Shown here: piece after piece, positions 15,558 to 24,255 of the stretch
How positions within the stretch are numbered: the first letter of the stretch is position 1
Layout of the letters: each line of letters opens with the position of its first letter
Assembly: GCA_942493365.1 (NCBI GenBank)
Contig: OW818697.1
Location: 1,736,001-1,800,000, forward strand
Source: UBA8949 sp942493365
Lineage (GTDB): Bacteria; Bacillota; Clostridia; Saccharofermentanales; UBA5734
DNA length: 64,000 nucleotides
Reading direction: 5' to 3'
Notes under the pieces: model-generated
What the model saw: the letters and a program-made list of their open reading frames with translations, nothing else
Told to the model about the DNA's origin: nothing
Database searches by the model: none
Position numbers and translations under genes: made by a program

Positions 15558-16667
15558 TTATTTCTCGATCTTCTGGCCGGCCAGGCTGGCGTTGATGAAG
15601 CCATCGAGGTCGCCGTCCATGACCTTGTCGACGTCGACCATTTCGTAGCCGGTGCGGTGATCCTTGACCATGGTGTAGGGGCAAAAGACATAGGAGCGAA
15701 TCTGGCTGCCCCAGGCGATTTCCATCTGGTTGCCCTTGAGGTCTTCGATGCGGTCCATGTGGGCGGCGCGGGCGAGCGCGACCAGCTTGGCCTTGAGCAT
15801 GCCCATGGCGGTCTCCTTGTTCTGCACCTGCGAGCGCTCGGTCTGGCAGGAGACGACGCAGCCGGTCGGGATGTGGGTGATGCGGACGGCCGAGTCGGTC
15901 TTGTTGATGTGCTGGCCACCGGCGCCAGATGCGCGGTAGGTGTCGATGCGCAGATCTTCGGAGCGAATGTCGACCTTGATCGTTTCGTCCAACTGCGGCA
16001 TGACTTCGAGCGAGGCAAAGGAGGTGTGACGGCGGCCGGATGAGTCGAAGGGCGAGATACGGACCAGACGATGGACGCCCATTTCATTTTTCATGTAACC
16101 GTAGGCGTTGTCGCCGCTGATCATGAAGGAGACGCTTTTAAGGCCGGCTTCGTCGCCGTCGAGGATGTCCAGCAGCTTGACCTGGAAGCCGTGCGCTTCG
16201 GCCCAGCGGGTGTACATGCGGTAGAGCATCTCGTTCCAGTCCTGGGCTTCGGTGCCACCGGCACCGGCGTGCAGGCTGAGGATGGCGTTGCTGTCGTCGT
16301 ATTCGCCGGTGAACAGGGTCTCGAGGCGCATCTTTTCGTACTCGGCTTTAAGCTGGGTCATGCCAGCGCCGACTTCGGCGGCGATTTCCGGGTCGTCAAC
16401 TTCGGTGCCCAGTTCGCAGAGCACCTGGAGGTCGTCGTAATCCTGCACCATCTTATTGAAATGATCAACCTTCTTTTGCAGCTGACGGACGCGGGTCTGG
16501 ATTTGCTGGGCCTTCTCGACGTTATCCCAAAAACCCGGCTCCTGCGCTCTGGCCTCGAGCTCGGAGATTTCGTCGCTGACCTCGCGAATGTGCAGGGCGT
16601 CGCGCAGCGTGTCGAAGGACTCGGCCATCGCCAACAGCTGCTGTTTATACTGATCGAATTCAATCAT
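15558..16667 (-). CDS. prfB: Peptide chain release factor 2
   Basis: The 369-residue protein has the RF2 SPF motif (RISPFDSSGRRHTSFAS) for UGA recognition and the universal GGQ (GAGGQHINKTDSAVR) for peptide release. There is no in-frame UGA near codon 25 and no shift site, so this gene lacks the programmed +1 frameshift that autoregulates prfB in many bacteria. Its ATG overlaps the aminotransferase stop by 4 bases. Confidence 0.96.
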   Translation of the reverse strand: MIEFDQYKQQLLAMAESFDTLRDALHIREVSDEISELEARAQEPGFWDNVEKAQQIQTRVRQLQKKVDHFNKMVQDYDDLQVLCELGTEVDDPEIAAEVGAGMTQLKAEYEKMRLETLFTGEYDDSNAILSLHAGAGGTEAQDWNEMLYRMYTRWAEAHGFQVKLLDILDGDEAGLKSVSFMISGDNAYGYMKNEMGVHRLVRISPFDSSGRRHTSFASLEVMPQLDETIKVDIRSEDLRIDTYRASGAGGQHINKTDSAVRITHIPTGCVVSCQTERSQVQNKETAMGMLKAKLVALARAAHMDRIEDLKGNQMEIAWGSQIRSYVFCPYTMVKDHRTGYEMVDVDKVMDGDLDGFINASLAGQKIEK

Positions 16668-17842
16668 TTGTTGGTTCTCCTTGAAACAAAGACCTGCAGG
16701 CGTCGCATGGCCTCCTGGATGTTTTCCATCGAGGCCGCGTAGCTGATGCGGACGAAGCCCTCGCCGCAGTCACCAAAGGCGTTGCCGGGGACGATGGCGA
16801 CCTTCTCCTCCTTGAGGAACTCTTCGCAGAAGGCCGTCGAGGTCAGGCCGGTGACGCGAATGTCCGGGAAGGCGTAGAAGGCGCCAAGCGGCTCGTAGCA
16901 GCTGAGGCCGGCGTCGCGGCAGGCCTGGATGATGAAGCGGCGGCGGCGGTTGTATTCTTCGCGCATGTCGGCGATGTAGCTTTCGCTGTTCTTGAGCGCC
17001 TCGATCGCGGCGTCCTGGGCGGTGGTCGGCGAGCTCATGATGGCGTACTGGTGAATTTTGTTCATGGCGCCTAAGAGCGCGGCCGGGCCGCAGGCGAAAC
17101 CGATGCGCCAGCCGGTCATGGCAAAGGCCTTGGAAAAGCCGTTGACGACGACGGTGCGCTCGGCCATGCCGGGCATGGTGGCGATCGAGCAATGGTCGGC
17201 CGGTTCGTAGGTCAGCTCACCGTAGAGCTCGTCGGACAGAATCAGCACGTCATGTCCACGCAGCACGTCGGCGATGGCGGCGATCTCGTCGCGGCTGAGC
17301 ACGGCGCCGGTTGGGTTGTTGGGAAAGCCGAGCATGACCATCTTGGTTTTGGGCGATAGGGCCGCCGCCAGCTCGTCAGGCATCAGCTTGAAGTTGTTGT
17401 CCTGCTTGCAGGCGATGATGACCGGCACGCCGCCGGCCAGCAGCACGCAGGATTTGTAGGCGACAAAGCAGGGCTCGGGGATGATGACCTCGTCGCCAGG
17501 ATTGACCACCGAACGGACAAAGAGGTCGATGGCCTCACTGCCGCCGACCGTGATCAGGACCTCGTTTTTGGGCTCGTAGGTCAGCTGGTAACGGCGCAGC
17601 ATGTAGTCGCAGACCGCCTCGCGCAGCTCGATGAAGCCCTGGTTGGGCGAATAGTGCGTGTTGCCGTTTTCCAGCGAATGAATGCCGGCCTCGCGGATAT
17701 TCCACGGCGTGACGAAATCCGGCTCACCGATCGACAGCGAAATGACCTGCCCCTTGAGCTCGTTGGCCATGTCAAAGAACCGTCGGATCGCCGAGGGCGG
17801 GATCGATTTGGCGGTGTCTGACAGATAGTCATCCAGCTTCAT
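16664..17842 (-). CDS. Class I/II PLP-dependent aminotransferase
   Basis: The 392-residue enzyme has LSIGEPDFVTP, NGNTHYSPNQG, GFPNNPTGAVL, LSDELYGELTYE and the PLP lysine in NGFSKAFAMTGWRIGF, and a late FVRISYA. This is the aspartate/aromatic/PatA-like fold I family. It overlaps the lrp gene by 4 bases, and the pair Lrp-aminotransferase is common in Clostridia, suggesting amino acid control. The substrate cannot be told from the sequence. Confidence 0.9.
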   Translation of the reverse strand: MKLDDYLSDTAKSIPPSAIRRFFDMANELKGQVISLSIGEPDFVTPWNIREAGIHSLENGNTHYSPNQGFIELREAVCDYMLRRYQLTYEPKNEVLITVGGSEAIDLFVRSVVNPGDEVIIPEPCFVAYKSCVLLAGGVPVIIACKQDNNFKLMPDELAAALSPKTKMVMLGFPNNPTGAVLSRDEIAAIADVLRGHDVLILSDELYGELTYEPADHCSIATMPGMAERTVVVNGFSKAFAMTGWRIGFACGPAALLGAMNKIHQYAIMSSPTTAQDAAIEALKNSESYIADMREEYNRRRRFIIQACRDAGLSCYEPLGAFYAFPDIRVTGLTSTAFCEEFLKEEKVAIVPGNAFGDCGEGFVRISYAASMENIQEAMRRLQVFVSRRTNK

Positions 17843-18327
17843 AAGACGATCGCCTCCCGGTGGTCGTCTTCGCGGATTTCATACTCGGTGCCGTTCATCT
17901 TGTATTTCTTGAGGATGAAATGCGTCTGGGTCGAGATAACCGAATCCAGCGGCGCGATTTTCTCGGAAACAAACATGGCGACATCCTTGAGGCTCTCGTC
18001 TTCGATGATGACCATCAGGTCAAAGCCGCCCGACATCAGGTAGCAGGACTTGACCTGCGGATGGCTGTAGATACGCTGGGCGATGTGGTCGAAGCCCTGA
18101 TCGCGCTGCGGCGTGACGCGCACCTCGATCAGCGCGGTGACCGGCGAGGCGGCGGTTTTTTCCCAGTTGACCAGGGCGCTGTAGCCGAGAATGACCTTGG
18201 CTTTTTCCAGGGCGGCAATTGTTTTTTCAACCTCGGCGGCGGGGCTTCCGGTCATGACGGCGATTTCGGCTGCCGTCAGTTTGGCGTTACGCTCCAGTAA
18301 GGTCAGGATTTCTTCTTTCTTTCCCAT
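17839..18327 (-). CDS. Lrp/AsnC-family regulator
   Basis: The 162-residue protein has an N-terminal winged-helix part (KKEEILTLLERNAKLTAAEIA ending in ILGYSALVNW) and a C-terminal RAM ligand domain (VTALIEVRV, GFDLMVIIED). The first helix is shortened compared with classic Lrp, as in small clostridial members. The start at 18327 has a GGAGGT site; the frame extends a few codons upstream without one. It probably senses an amino acid and controls its own operon, which includes prfB. Confidence 0.88.
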   Translation of the reverse strand: MGKKEEILTLLERNAKLTAAEIAVMTGSPAAEVEKTIAALEKAKVILGYSALVNWEKTAASPVTALIEVRVTPQRDQGFDHIAQRIYSHPQVKSCYLMSGGFDLMVIIEDESLKDVAMFVSEKIAPLDSVISTQTHFILKKYKMNGTEYEIREDDHREAIVL

Positions 18328-18361
18328 GTCTTTTACCTCCATCAAGTTGATCAATATTTAG

Positions 18362-18392
18362 AAAACCAGACTGATCGCATCAGCCTGGTTTT
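18362..18392 (-). terminator. Terminator after malic enzyme gene
   Basis: Arms 18379-18392 and 18362-18375 form a nearly perfect 14-bp stem with a 3-base loop; TTTT follows the stem on both strands. It separates the malic enzyme transcript from the lrp operon promoter region. Confidence 0.8.
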
Positions 18393-18414
18393 CAGCCGTT
18401 AAACTAAAAGCCAT

Positions 18415-19587
18415 TCAGATGCGGGCAACGCCTGAGTCTCGGGCTGCCTGAGCGACTGCCGCGGCAACGGCGGGACCGACGCGTGGGTCAAAGGGCGAGG
18501 GAATGATGTAGTCGGCCTGGAGTTCTTCATCCGCAACCAGACCGGCAATGGCGTAGGCGGCCGCCAGTTTCATGGCATCGTTGATGTCGCTGGCGCGGAC
18601 ATCGAGGGTGCCGCGGAAGATGCCGGGAAAGGCCAGGACGTTGTTGATCTGATTGGGAAAATCCGAACGCCCGGTGGCGATGACCGCGGCACCGCCGGCG
18701 CGCGCCTGGTCGGGCATGATTTCGGGCGTCGGGTTGGCGCAGGCGAAAATGACGGGGTGGGGGGCCATGGTGCGCACCATGGCGGGGGTCAGTGCATCGG
18801 GGGCTGAAACGCCGATGAAGACGTCGGCGCCGATCAGCACGTCGGCCAGACTGCCCTTTTTAACCTTGCGGTTGGTCAGGGTGGCCAGCTCCTGCTTGGC
18901 CTCGTTGAGGTTGTGGCGACCTTCATGGATGGCGCCGGCGCGGTCGCACAGCACGACATCGGACAGGCCGCAGGCCATCAGCAGTTTGACGATGGCGGTG
19001 GCCGCAGCGCCGGCACCGTTGACGACGATGCTGACGTCCTGGAGATCCTTGCCGACCACGCGCAGGGCGTTGACCAGGCCGGCCAGCGTGACGACGGCGG
19101 TGCCGTGCTGATCGTCGTGAAAAATCGGGATGTCACAGCAGGCCTTGAGGCGCTGCTCAATTTCAAAGCAGCGCGGGGCTGAGATGTCCTCGAGATTGAT
19201 GCCGCCGAAACTGCCGGCCAGCAAGCGAACGGTGTTGACAATGTCATCGACGTTTTTGGAACGGATGCACAGCGGAAAGGCATCGACGTCGCCGAAAGCC
19301 TTGAACAGGGCACATTTGCCCTCCATGACCGGCATGCCGGCTTCCGGTCCGATGTCGCCCAGACCCAAAACCGCAGTGCCGTCGGTGACGACAGCAACCA
19401 TGTTCCAGCGGCGGGTATAAACATAAGAAAGATCGACATCTCGGGCGATTTCCAGACAAGGTTCCGCAACACCGGGGGTATAAGCCAGCGACAGGTCTTC
19501 GCGTGATGAAACAGGCGCGCGTGAGATCACTTCGATCTTGCCCTGCCATGCGAGATGCTTTTGGATGGCTTCAGACTTTTCCGGCAT
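18415..19587 (-). CDS. NAD(P)-dependent malic enzyme
   Basis: The 390-residue enzyme oxidatively decarboxylates malate to pyruvate. It has YTPGVAEPCLEIA, TDGTAVLGLGDIGPEAGMPVMEGK, the PTINLEDI-like GINLEDISAPRCF, FHDDQHGTAVV, a nucleotide fold with VVNGAGAAATAI, and FACANPTPEI. The length fits the short bacterial form without the PTA domain. The start at 19587 has GAGGAGG; an upstream extension was rejected. It lies downstream of a redox-sensing cluster, so it may supply reductant in the same regulon (inference). Confidence 0.93.
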   Translation of the reverse strand: MPEKSEAIQKHLAWQGKIEVISRAPVSSREDLSLAYTPGVAEPCLEIARDVDLSYVYTRRWNMVAVVTDGTAVLGLGDIGPEAGMPVMEGKCALFKAFGDVDAFPLCIRSKNVDDIVNTVRLLAGSFGGINLEDISAPRCFEIEQRLKACCDIPIFHDDQHGTAVVTLAGLVNALRVVGKDLQDVSIVVNGAGAAATAIVKLLMACGLSDVVLCDRAGAIHEGRHNLNEAKQELATLTNRKVKKGSLADVLIGADVFIGVSAPDALTPAMVRTMAPHPVIFACANPTPEIMPDQARAGGAAVIATGRSDFPNQINNVLAFPGIFRGTLDVRASDINDAMKLAAAYAIAGLVADEELQADYIIPSPFDPRVGPAVAAAVAQAARDSGVARI

Positions 19588-19618
19588 TGGCTCGGTCCTC
19601 CTCAGGGTGAGCAGACAG

Positions 19619-20392
19619 TTATGGCTGTTTGTCAGATTCTGATGGTACCACAGTTTGGTCATTTTTGACAAGAATAACGTAGAGCAGCCCCATCAATCGG
19701 CCCTGCATCAGAGCACCGAGCACGGTGAAAAATGACGCGACCATAGCATAGGGAATTGGACCACCAGATATGAATCCCAATATGAGATTGCTGGGCAGCG
19801 TCACGATCGCCCACAGCATAAGAACCTGCGAAACAATCAGCAATTTTCGGCGCATGGTGTTTTCATAACTTTGGCGAATGGCTGTCATCATGGGCATCTT
19901 GTCCAAGGTCATGGCAAGGGGCGCAAAAAACAGCATGGTCACTATAATGATGGCTGGAATGAAAAACAGCGAAATGCTGAGCGCGGCAATAACCATAATT
20001 GCCAGCACGATAACCAGCAGGCGCGGCAAGGCAACGAGACAGGCCGCCAGTGCCTGGCGCGGGCGAAGGCCCTGCTTCTCGCTGATCATCAGTGTGGCGT
20101 ACATCAGGCTGAAAAAGAGGCCGATCAGATAGACCAACACGCTCAGACCGATCATGATCCAATTGCCCTGGGTGATGGTGCTGATCACACCGATCAGATA
20201 TTGGTCGGTTGGCAAATTGCTCCTTGACGTGTCGGACGTGAAGTTGATCAGCGCCGTAAAGTCGCTGTCGCTGAAGGGCAGGATGTACACCAGGATGTTC
20301 AGGGCATAGAGCAGCAGAAACCAAAGCTGGACAGTTTTGGCGTGTTTGAGTTTGTAAAATTTCAGGGATTCAAGAATGATTGCGATATTCAC
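19619..20392 (-). CDS. Multi-pass membrane protein, DUF975-like
   Basis: The 257-residue protein has about five or six hydrophobic segments (near residues 22-40, 78-103, 120-150, 160-170, 185-205 and 215-240). The pattern of a cytoplasmic start, LFFSLMYATLM and a late QSYENTMRRK helix resembles the DUF975/YciC-like family, but this is not certain. It starts with GTG after CGGAGAG, 11 bases downstream of the HndB-like gene, and may be the last gene of that operon. Function unknown. Confidence 0.75.
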   Translation of the reverse strand: MNIAIILESLKFYKLKHAKTVQLWFLLLYALNILVYILPFSDSDFTALINFTSDTSRSNLPTDQYLIGVISTITQGNWIMIGLSVLVYLIGLFFSLMYATLMISEKQGLRPRQALAACLVALPRLLVIVLAIMVIAALSISLFFIPAIIIVTMLFFAPLAMTLDKMPMMTAIRQSYENTMRRKLLIVSQVLMLWAIVTLPSNLILGFISGGPIPYAMVASFFTVLGALMQGRLMGLLYVILVKNDQTVVPSESDKQP

Positions 20393-20403
20393 TGATCTCT
20401 CCG

Positions 20404-20790
20404 TCAGGCCTGAGCGGTTTTGGCTTCGGTTTCAGCGGCACCGATGGTCAGATCCTTGCAGATGATGCCGTTGACCAGGTGTTCGGCGACGACGCGGCGG
20501 GCTTTCAATTCATCCATCTTGACGTACGTGATCCGGTCGCCGTTTTCCTCGATGACTTCCACAATCGGTTCCAGACGGCAAACGCCGATGCAGCCCGTCA
20601 TGGTGACATGGACATCGTTGATGTTCCGAACCCGCAGCTCCTCGACGATGGTGTTCATGACCGGTCGCGCGCCGGCTGCGATGCCGCAGGTTGCCATGCC
20701 GACGATCACTTTGCGACCGCCGCCGATTCGGCTGGCCATATCGGCGCGCGCTTTCTGTTTAATGGCTTCCAGTTCAGCTAATGATTTCAT
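20404..20790 (-). CDS. HndB-like thioredoxin-fold [2Fe-2S] protein
   Basis: The 128-residue protein has the four cysteines of the NuoE/HndB-type ferredoxin fold: MATCGIAAGA, then TGCIGVCRLEP with the spacing of [2Fe-2S] ligands. In NAD(P)-linked electron-bifurcating hydrogenases this subunit passes electrons. Here it overlaps the preceding ATPase gene by 17 bases, but the flavin subunit (HydB/NuoF) and the hydrogenase HydA that normally follow are missing. It may act as a redox relay or sensor. Confidence 0.85.
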   Translation of the reverse strand: MKSLAELEAIKQKARADMASRIGGGRKVIVGMATCGIAAGARPVMNTIVEELRVRNINDVHVTMTGCIGVCRLEPIVEVIEENGDRITYVKMDELKARRVVAEHLVNGIICKDLTIGAAETEAKTAQA

Positions 20791-21340
20791 TTAGGACACC
20801 TCCGAATATGAGTTGCTGTTGTTCAGCAACAAAATCTCCAACCCACTGCAACACGTCCGGTTCGTCAAGGGGCACATCGTCGAGCCGCTGCCGCAGTTCT
20901 ATTGTATCCAGGATCATTTCGCGATCCGGTGCCCGCAAAATCAGGCAATAATCCTTGGCCGGATCGGCCATGATCTGGGTCTTCCAGGTCTCGCCGAGAT
21001 TGCCGAGCGGCAGTCGGTCGACGTGATTGAGCCCCAGCTCGGCGGTCAGGGTCGTCCCCGCTCCCAGCGCCGAGGTCAGCAGCAATTTGCCGCCGGTCAG
21101 TTCGCATTGTTCCTTGAACAGCGGCAATCCCAGCCCGATCGACCGGGTGGTGCGGGTGGTGACAAAAGGATCGGTGACCCGGCTCAGCAGATCCGGCGAC
21201 ATCCCACAACCATCGTCACGGACCGTCAGACGTAAAAAACCGGCTGCGGGATCAGCATCAAATGACACTTCAATCCTTTGCGCGCCGGCTTTGACAGAGT
21301 TTTGCATGAGATCCAATAAATGAAGCGACAAATCTCGCAT
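20774..21340 (-). CDS. Histidine-kinase-like ATPase (GHKL) of hydrogenase cluster
   Basis: The 188-residue protein is a GHKL ATP-binding domain: HLLDLMQNSVKAGA (N box), RDDGCGM (G1), TTRTTRSIGLGLPLFKE (F/G2). It has no phosphoacceptor histidine domain or membrane part. Such proteins occur in clostridial [FeFe]-hydrogenase operons between PHP and HndB-like genes, where they are thought to act in signalling. The C-terminal 70 residues are not recognised. Confidence 0.85.
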   Translation of the reverse strand: MRDLSLHLLDLMQNSVKAGAQRIEVSFDADPAAGFLRLTVRDDGCGMSPDLLSRVTDPFVTTRTTRSIGLGLPLFKEQCELTGGKLLLTSALGAGTTLTAELGLNHVDRLPLGNLGETWKTQIMADPAKDYCLILRAPDREMILDTIELRQRLDDVPLDEPDVLQWVGDFVAEQQQLIFGGVLNEIIS

Positions 21341-21384
21341 CGATCAACCACCATTCCCGACTCGCTCCAGCAATTATAGCACTT

Positions 21385-22119
21385 TTACAATCCTTGCCGC
21401 AATGCCCGAATAATATTCTGTCGGCCTTCCAGCGCGGTCGCGAACGCGGGTATCTCGAGGGGCCAACCGGCTTGGGCCAGGTCGGTCAAACGATGGGCGT
21501 CCGAGCCGCGGATCAGGCTGAACCCGGCCAGCTCGGGGTGCAAATCGAGCAAAGCGGCCGCGTCGGCCCGGGCGGAAATTTCCAGCGTTCTGGCTGGGAA
21601 GTCAGCCGGAATGCGGCCCAGCACCGTCAACATGCTGTTGGCATCACGGTCAATATGGGCGGGGATGCAAACACCGCCACGGGCGAGGGTCAGGGCGGCA
21701 ATTTCGTCACAGCCGAGCCGACAAGCCTGCAGGAGCAAAACATTCTCGGTTCCTGATTCAACGTCGTTTTCGTCAACCAAGACTTGGCGGCCGAAAATCT
21801 CCGGTCGATTGGCAATCGCGGGTAGGCTGCCGCGAATCCTGGCCGCCAGATCGGCGGCACTGGCCAAGTCGGGCAGCAGACAGATCAGATGCACCTCTTC
21901 TTGGCTTTCCACTTCCAGACCAGGCAGCACCAGGGGGCCGCCCACCCGCTCCGCTTGGGCGATGACTGCCGCGCAGTTGCTGCAGCTTTGATGGTCGGTG
22001 ATGGCAATAACCTGCAAGCCCACCGAGCGAGCCATGCCGACGATATTGCCCGGCGTCATGTCTTCATCGGCGCAGGGCGACAAACTCGTATGAATATGCA
22101 GATCACACAACAGTTTCAT
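21385..22119 (-). CDS. PHP-domain phosphoesterase
   Basis: The 244-residue protein has the metal motifs of PHP enzymes: DLHIHTSLSPC at the start, AITDHQSC, GLEVESQEEVH, a central IPAHIDRD and GSDAHRLTDL near the end. These are the trinuclear metal ligands and look complete. The likely reaction is hydrolysis of a phosphate ester or nucleotide, but the substrate is unknown. Its ATG overlaps the upstream DRTGG stop by 4 bases, in the hydrogenase-sensor operon. Confidence 0.88.
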   Translation of the reverse strand: MKLLCDLHIHTSLSPCADEDMTPGNIVGMARSVGLQVIAITDHQSCSNCAAVIAQAERVGGPLVLPGLEVESQEEVHLICLLPDLASAADLAARIRGSLPAIANRPEIFGRQVLVDENDVESGTENVLLLQACRLGCDEIAALTLARGGVCIPAHIDRDANSMLTVLGRIPADFPARTLEISARADAAALLDLHPELAGFSLIRGSDAHRLTDLAQAGWPLEIPAFATALEGRQNIIRALRQGL

Positions 22120-22472
22120 GCCGGATTCAGGCCGGTCAAGGCCGCGAGTCGGGCCGCCGCTTCAAAGGTCGGCAGATCGGTTGAGAGCACGATGACTGAT
22201 TTTTCGCGAGCTCGGTCCAGCACGGCAGGCTCCATTTCTGTGCCCTCGGTCAGCAGGATGCAGGCGCACTCCGACAACACGGCCACGGCGACGACATTGA
22301 CGCTGTTGAGAATGGTCAGCCAGACGTCATCCTGCTTGATCCGGGAGATCACCCAACTGAGCAGGTCGCAGGCATAACCGCCGCGCACCGGTCGGCCGTC
22401 AGGCGGCGCGCCGTTGAGCAGGCGGCAGGGCAATGCCGTCAGCAGATCATCAACACACAAATCACGATTCAT
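22116..22472 (-). CDS. DRTGG-domain protein (second copy)
   Basis: The 118-residue protein has the DRTGG pattern: RPVRGGYACDLLSWVIS, DVWLTILNSVNVVAVAVL, LTEGTEMEP and a late VIVLSTDLPTFEAA. These domains appear near hydrogenase signalling genes and are presumed to bind a ligand. The start at 22472, after GGAGATGCGAAAG, overlaps the hydrogenase-like gene by 11 bases. A similar protein is encoded at 24256-24606. Confidence 0.82.
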   Translation of the reverse strand: MNRDLCVDDLLTALPCRLLNGAPPDGRPVRGGYACDLLSWVISRIKQDDVWLTILNSVNVVAVAVLSECACILLTEGTEMEPAVLDRAREKSVIVLSTDLPTFEAAARLAALTGLNPA

Positions 22473-23811
22473 CTTTCGCATCTCCACTGGGCGCGGTATG
22501 CATGCTGTCCAGGCCGCTGATCTGCGAGGCGACCTCATGAATTTTCTCTTTGAGTTTGATGAAACAATCGGTTTCCGACGCTTCACCGCGCACAATATCT
22601 TCGGCCAGCGCTTCACAGTCCGGGGCACCGCAAGCCCCGCAGTCCAGCCCCGGCAGGTGCGAAGCGATGGTCTTCATGTGTTCGTATTTTTGCAGGGCCT
22701 GGCTGATGTCTTCGTCAAGCTGCAGGGCATGATTGGCCAGAACGGGTTCGGGCCAGGCCGTCAATTTGGTCTGGTCGGCGGCGGCGGCAAGGCCGTCTTT
22801 TTGCGCCGCCGGCATCTTTTCGGCGGCCGAAATGATGGTGCGATGCCGCGATTTGCCGGAGAAGCGGTTGGAAACCGTCAGGGGTCCACCGATGCAGCCG
22901 CCGGTGCAGGAATTGGCTTCGATAAAATCGATGTCGCTGAGCCGTTCGTTTTCCACCTCTTCGAGAATGGCGATCACATTGTGGATGCCATCCACGGCCA
23001 GCACCTTTTCTATTTTCAAGGCATCGGCTTCACCGCCGGATGATCCCCAGCGTACGCCACCAGGCCCGGCCTGCAACTGAATATCGCCGGCGGCCGGCAT
23101 CGCCGTATCGGGTTTTTCCAGACGCGCCAGAATCAGCGGGTAGGCGTCGGATATGGCAATGACGCCATTGATGGCGCTGTCGGAGCGGCCGATCGGATTG
23201 ACCACCGCCGTCCGTTTGGCGGGGCAGGGGCTGATGAAGAAGATCCCCACCTCGTTGGCCGGCAGCCCGGTCTTCGCCATCGCCGCGGTCAGGGCAATGC
23301 GGGCGGTGACTTCAACCGGCGAATCAAAGGGAACAAGGTTGGGAATCAACCCTGGGTATTTCATCTGAATCAGGCGCACCACGGCCGGGCAAGCCGATGA
23401 AATCAGCGGTTTGACCCGTTGGCCAGCCTCTTCGTGCATGTATTCCGTCGTGCGGCGCGAAACGATTTCAGCGCCCAAAGCGACTTCGTAGACATCGTCA
23501 AAGCCAATGCCCCGCAGGGCGGACAGCACCATCTCACGCGTCGCCGGCGCGCCAAACTGGGCGTACAGCGAGGGCGCGGCCAGCGCGATGTTGTATTTGA
23601 AGTCGCCCAGTCGGCTGATCGGATCCATGTCGGCGCTTTTGGCATGATGCGGGCAGGCGCGGATACATTCGCCGCAGTCGATGCAGCGGTCTTCGGCGAT
23701 CTTGGCCTTGCCGAGCCGAACCCGGATGGCCTCGGTCGGGCACTTCTTGATGCAATTGGTGCAGCCCATGCAGAGATCGCGATTGAGCCGGACCGAGTGA
23801 AGTTTGGACAT
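22462..23811 (-). CDS. Sensory-type (group C-like) [FeFe] hydrogenase
   Basis: The 449-residue protein has two N-terminal [4Fe-4S] motifs (CMGCTNCIKKCP and CIDCGECIRACP), an iron-hydrogenase domain (about 75-360) and a C-terminal Fe-S motif (LDCGACGAPDCEALAEDI, about 395-412). H-cluster ligands are kept: SSACPAV, ISPCPAKR and NSCTGGCIGG. But the proton-transfer cysteine of classic HydA (TSCCP) is alanine here, as in the sensory HydS group. It is placed between two DRTGG genes and an anti-sigma-like ATPase, so it likely senses H2 or redox state rather than making H2 in bulk. The start at 23811 follows GGAGG. Confidence 0.85.
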   Translation of the reverse strand: MSKLHSVRLNRDLCMGCTNCIKKCPTEAIRVRLGKAKIAEDRCIDCGECIRACPHHAKSADMDPISRLGDFKYNIALAAPSLYAQFGAPATREMVLSALRGIGFDDVYEVALGAEIVSRRTTEYMHEEAGQRVKPLISSACPAVVRLIQMKYPGLIPNLVPFDSPVEVTARIALTAAMAKTGLPANEVGIFFISPCPAKRTAVVNPIGRSDSAINGVIAISDAYPLILARLEKPDTAMPAAGDIQLQAGPGGVRWGSSGGEADALKIEKVLAVDGIHNVIAILEEVENERLSDIDFIEANSCTGGCIGGPLTVSNRFSGKSRHRTIISAAEKMPAAQKDGLAAAADQTKLTAWPEPVLANHALQLDEDISQALQKYEHMKTIASHLPGLDCGACGAPDCEALAEDIVRGEASETDCFIKLKEKIHEVASQISGLDSMHTAPSGDAKDES

Positions 23812-23829
23812 GCTAACCTCCATTGGTTA

Positions 23830-24252
23830 TCACTTAAAATTGATGATCAGGGTCAGAGTTGTTCCTTCGCCGATGATCGTCTCAATCTTCATTTCGTCGG
23901 AATTCTTTTTGATGTTCGGCAGTCCCATGCCGGCGCCAAATCCCATTTGACGGGCGATGTCGGGTGCTGTTGACCAGCCTTCCTGCATAGCCAGCTCAAC
24001 ATCGGGAATGCCGGGGCCATGATCGATGATCCGCATCAAAACATGATCCGGGAAAATATCGATTTCGGCCAGGCCGCCGTCGGCATGGATGACCGCGTTG
24101 ATCTCGGCCTCATACAGGGCAATGGCCGCGCGCTTGATAATCCTCGGGTCGATGCCCAGTCGGGTCAGAGCTTTTTTGGTGTTGCTCGCCGCTTCGCCGG
24201 CATTGATAAAATCCGCCCCGCGAATCGGAAAAGACAGCTTGACAGGTTCCAG
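23830..24252 (-). CDS. Anti-sigma-like ATPase (RsbW type) with apparent CTG start
   Basis: The 140-residue protein is a small GHKL ATPase: ALYEAEINAVIHADGG (N box), IIDHGPGIPDVELAMQEGWSTA (G1) and GFGAGMGLPNIKKN (G2). The conserved start region (EPVKLSFPIRGADFINAGEAS) lies upstream of the first ATG (24039) and has no ATG, GTG or TTG in a suitable place. The codon at 24252 is CTG, with AAGGGGGG seven bases upstream and aligned with the expected Met. An ATG start would cut off half the domain. It follows the DRTGG stop by 3 bases. Confidence 0.78.
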   Translation of the reverse strand: MEPVKLSFPIRGADFINAGEAASNTKKALTRLGIDPRIIKRAAIALYEAEINAVIHADGGLAEIDIFPDHVLMRIIDHGPGIPDVELAMQEGWSTAPDIARQMGFGAGMGLPNIKKNSDEMKIETIIGEGTTLTLIINFK

Positions 24253-24255
24253 CTT

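Noticed and set aside
14988..16043. Open frame of 351 codons on the plus strand opposite prfB and the DUF1638 gene
   Set aside because: It is a shadow of real genes on the other strand, with low-complexity Gly/Ala/Val/Asp content and no ribosome site. prfB and DUF1638 motifs are certain.
16580..16667. Programmed frameshift in prfB
   Set aside because: The frame is continuous, with no CTTTGA site or internal anti-SD contact near codon 25.
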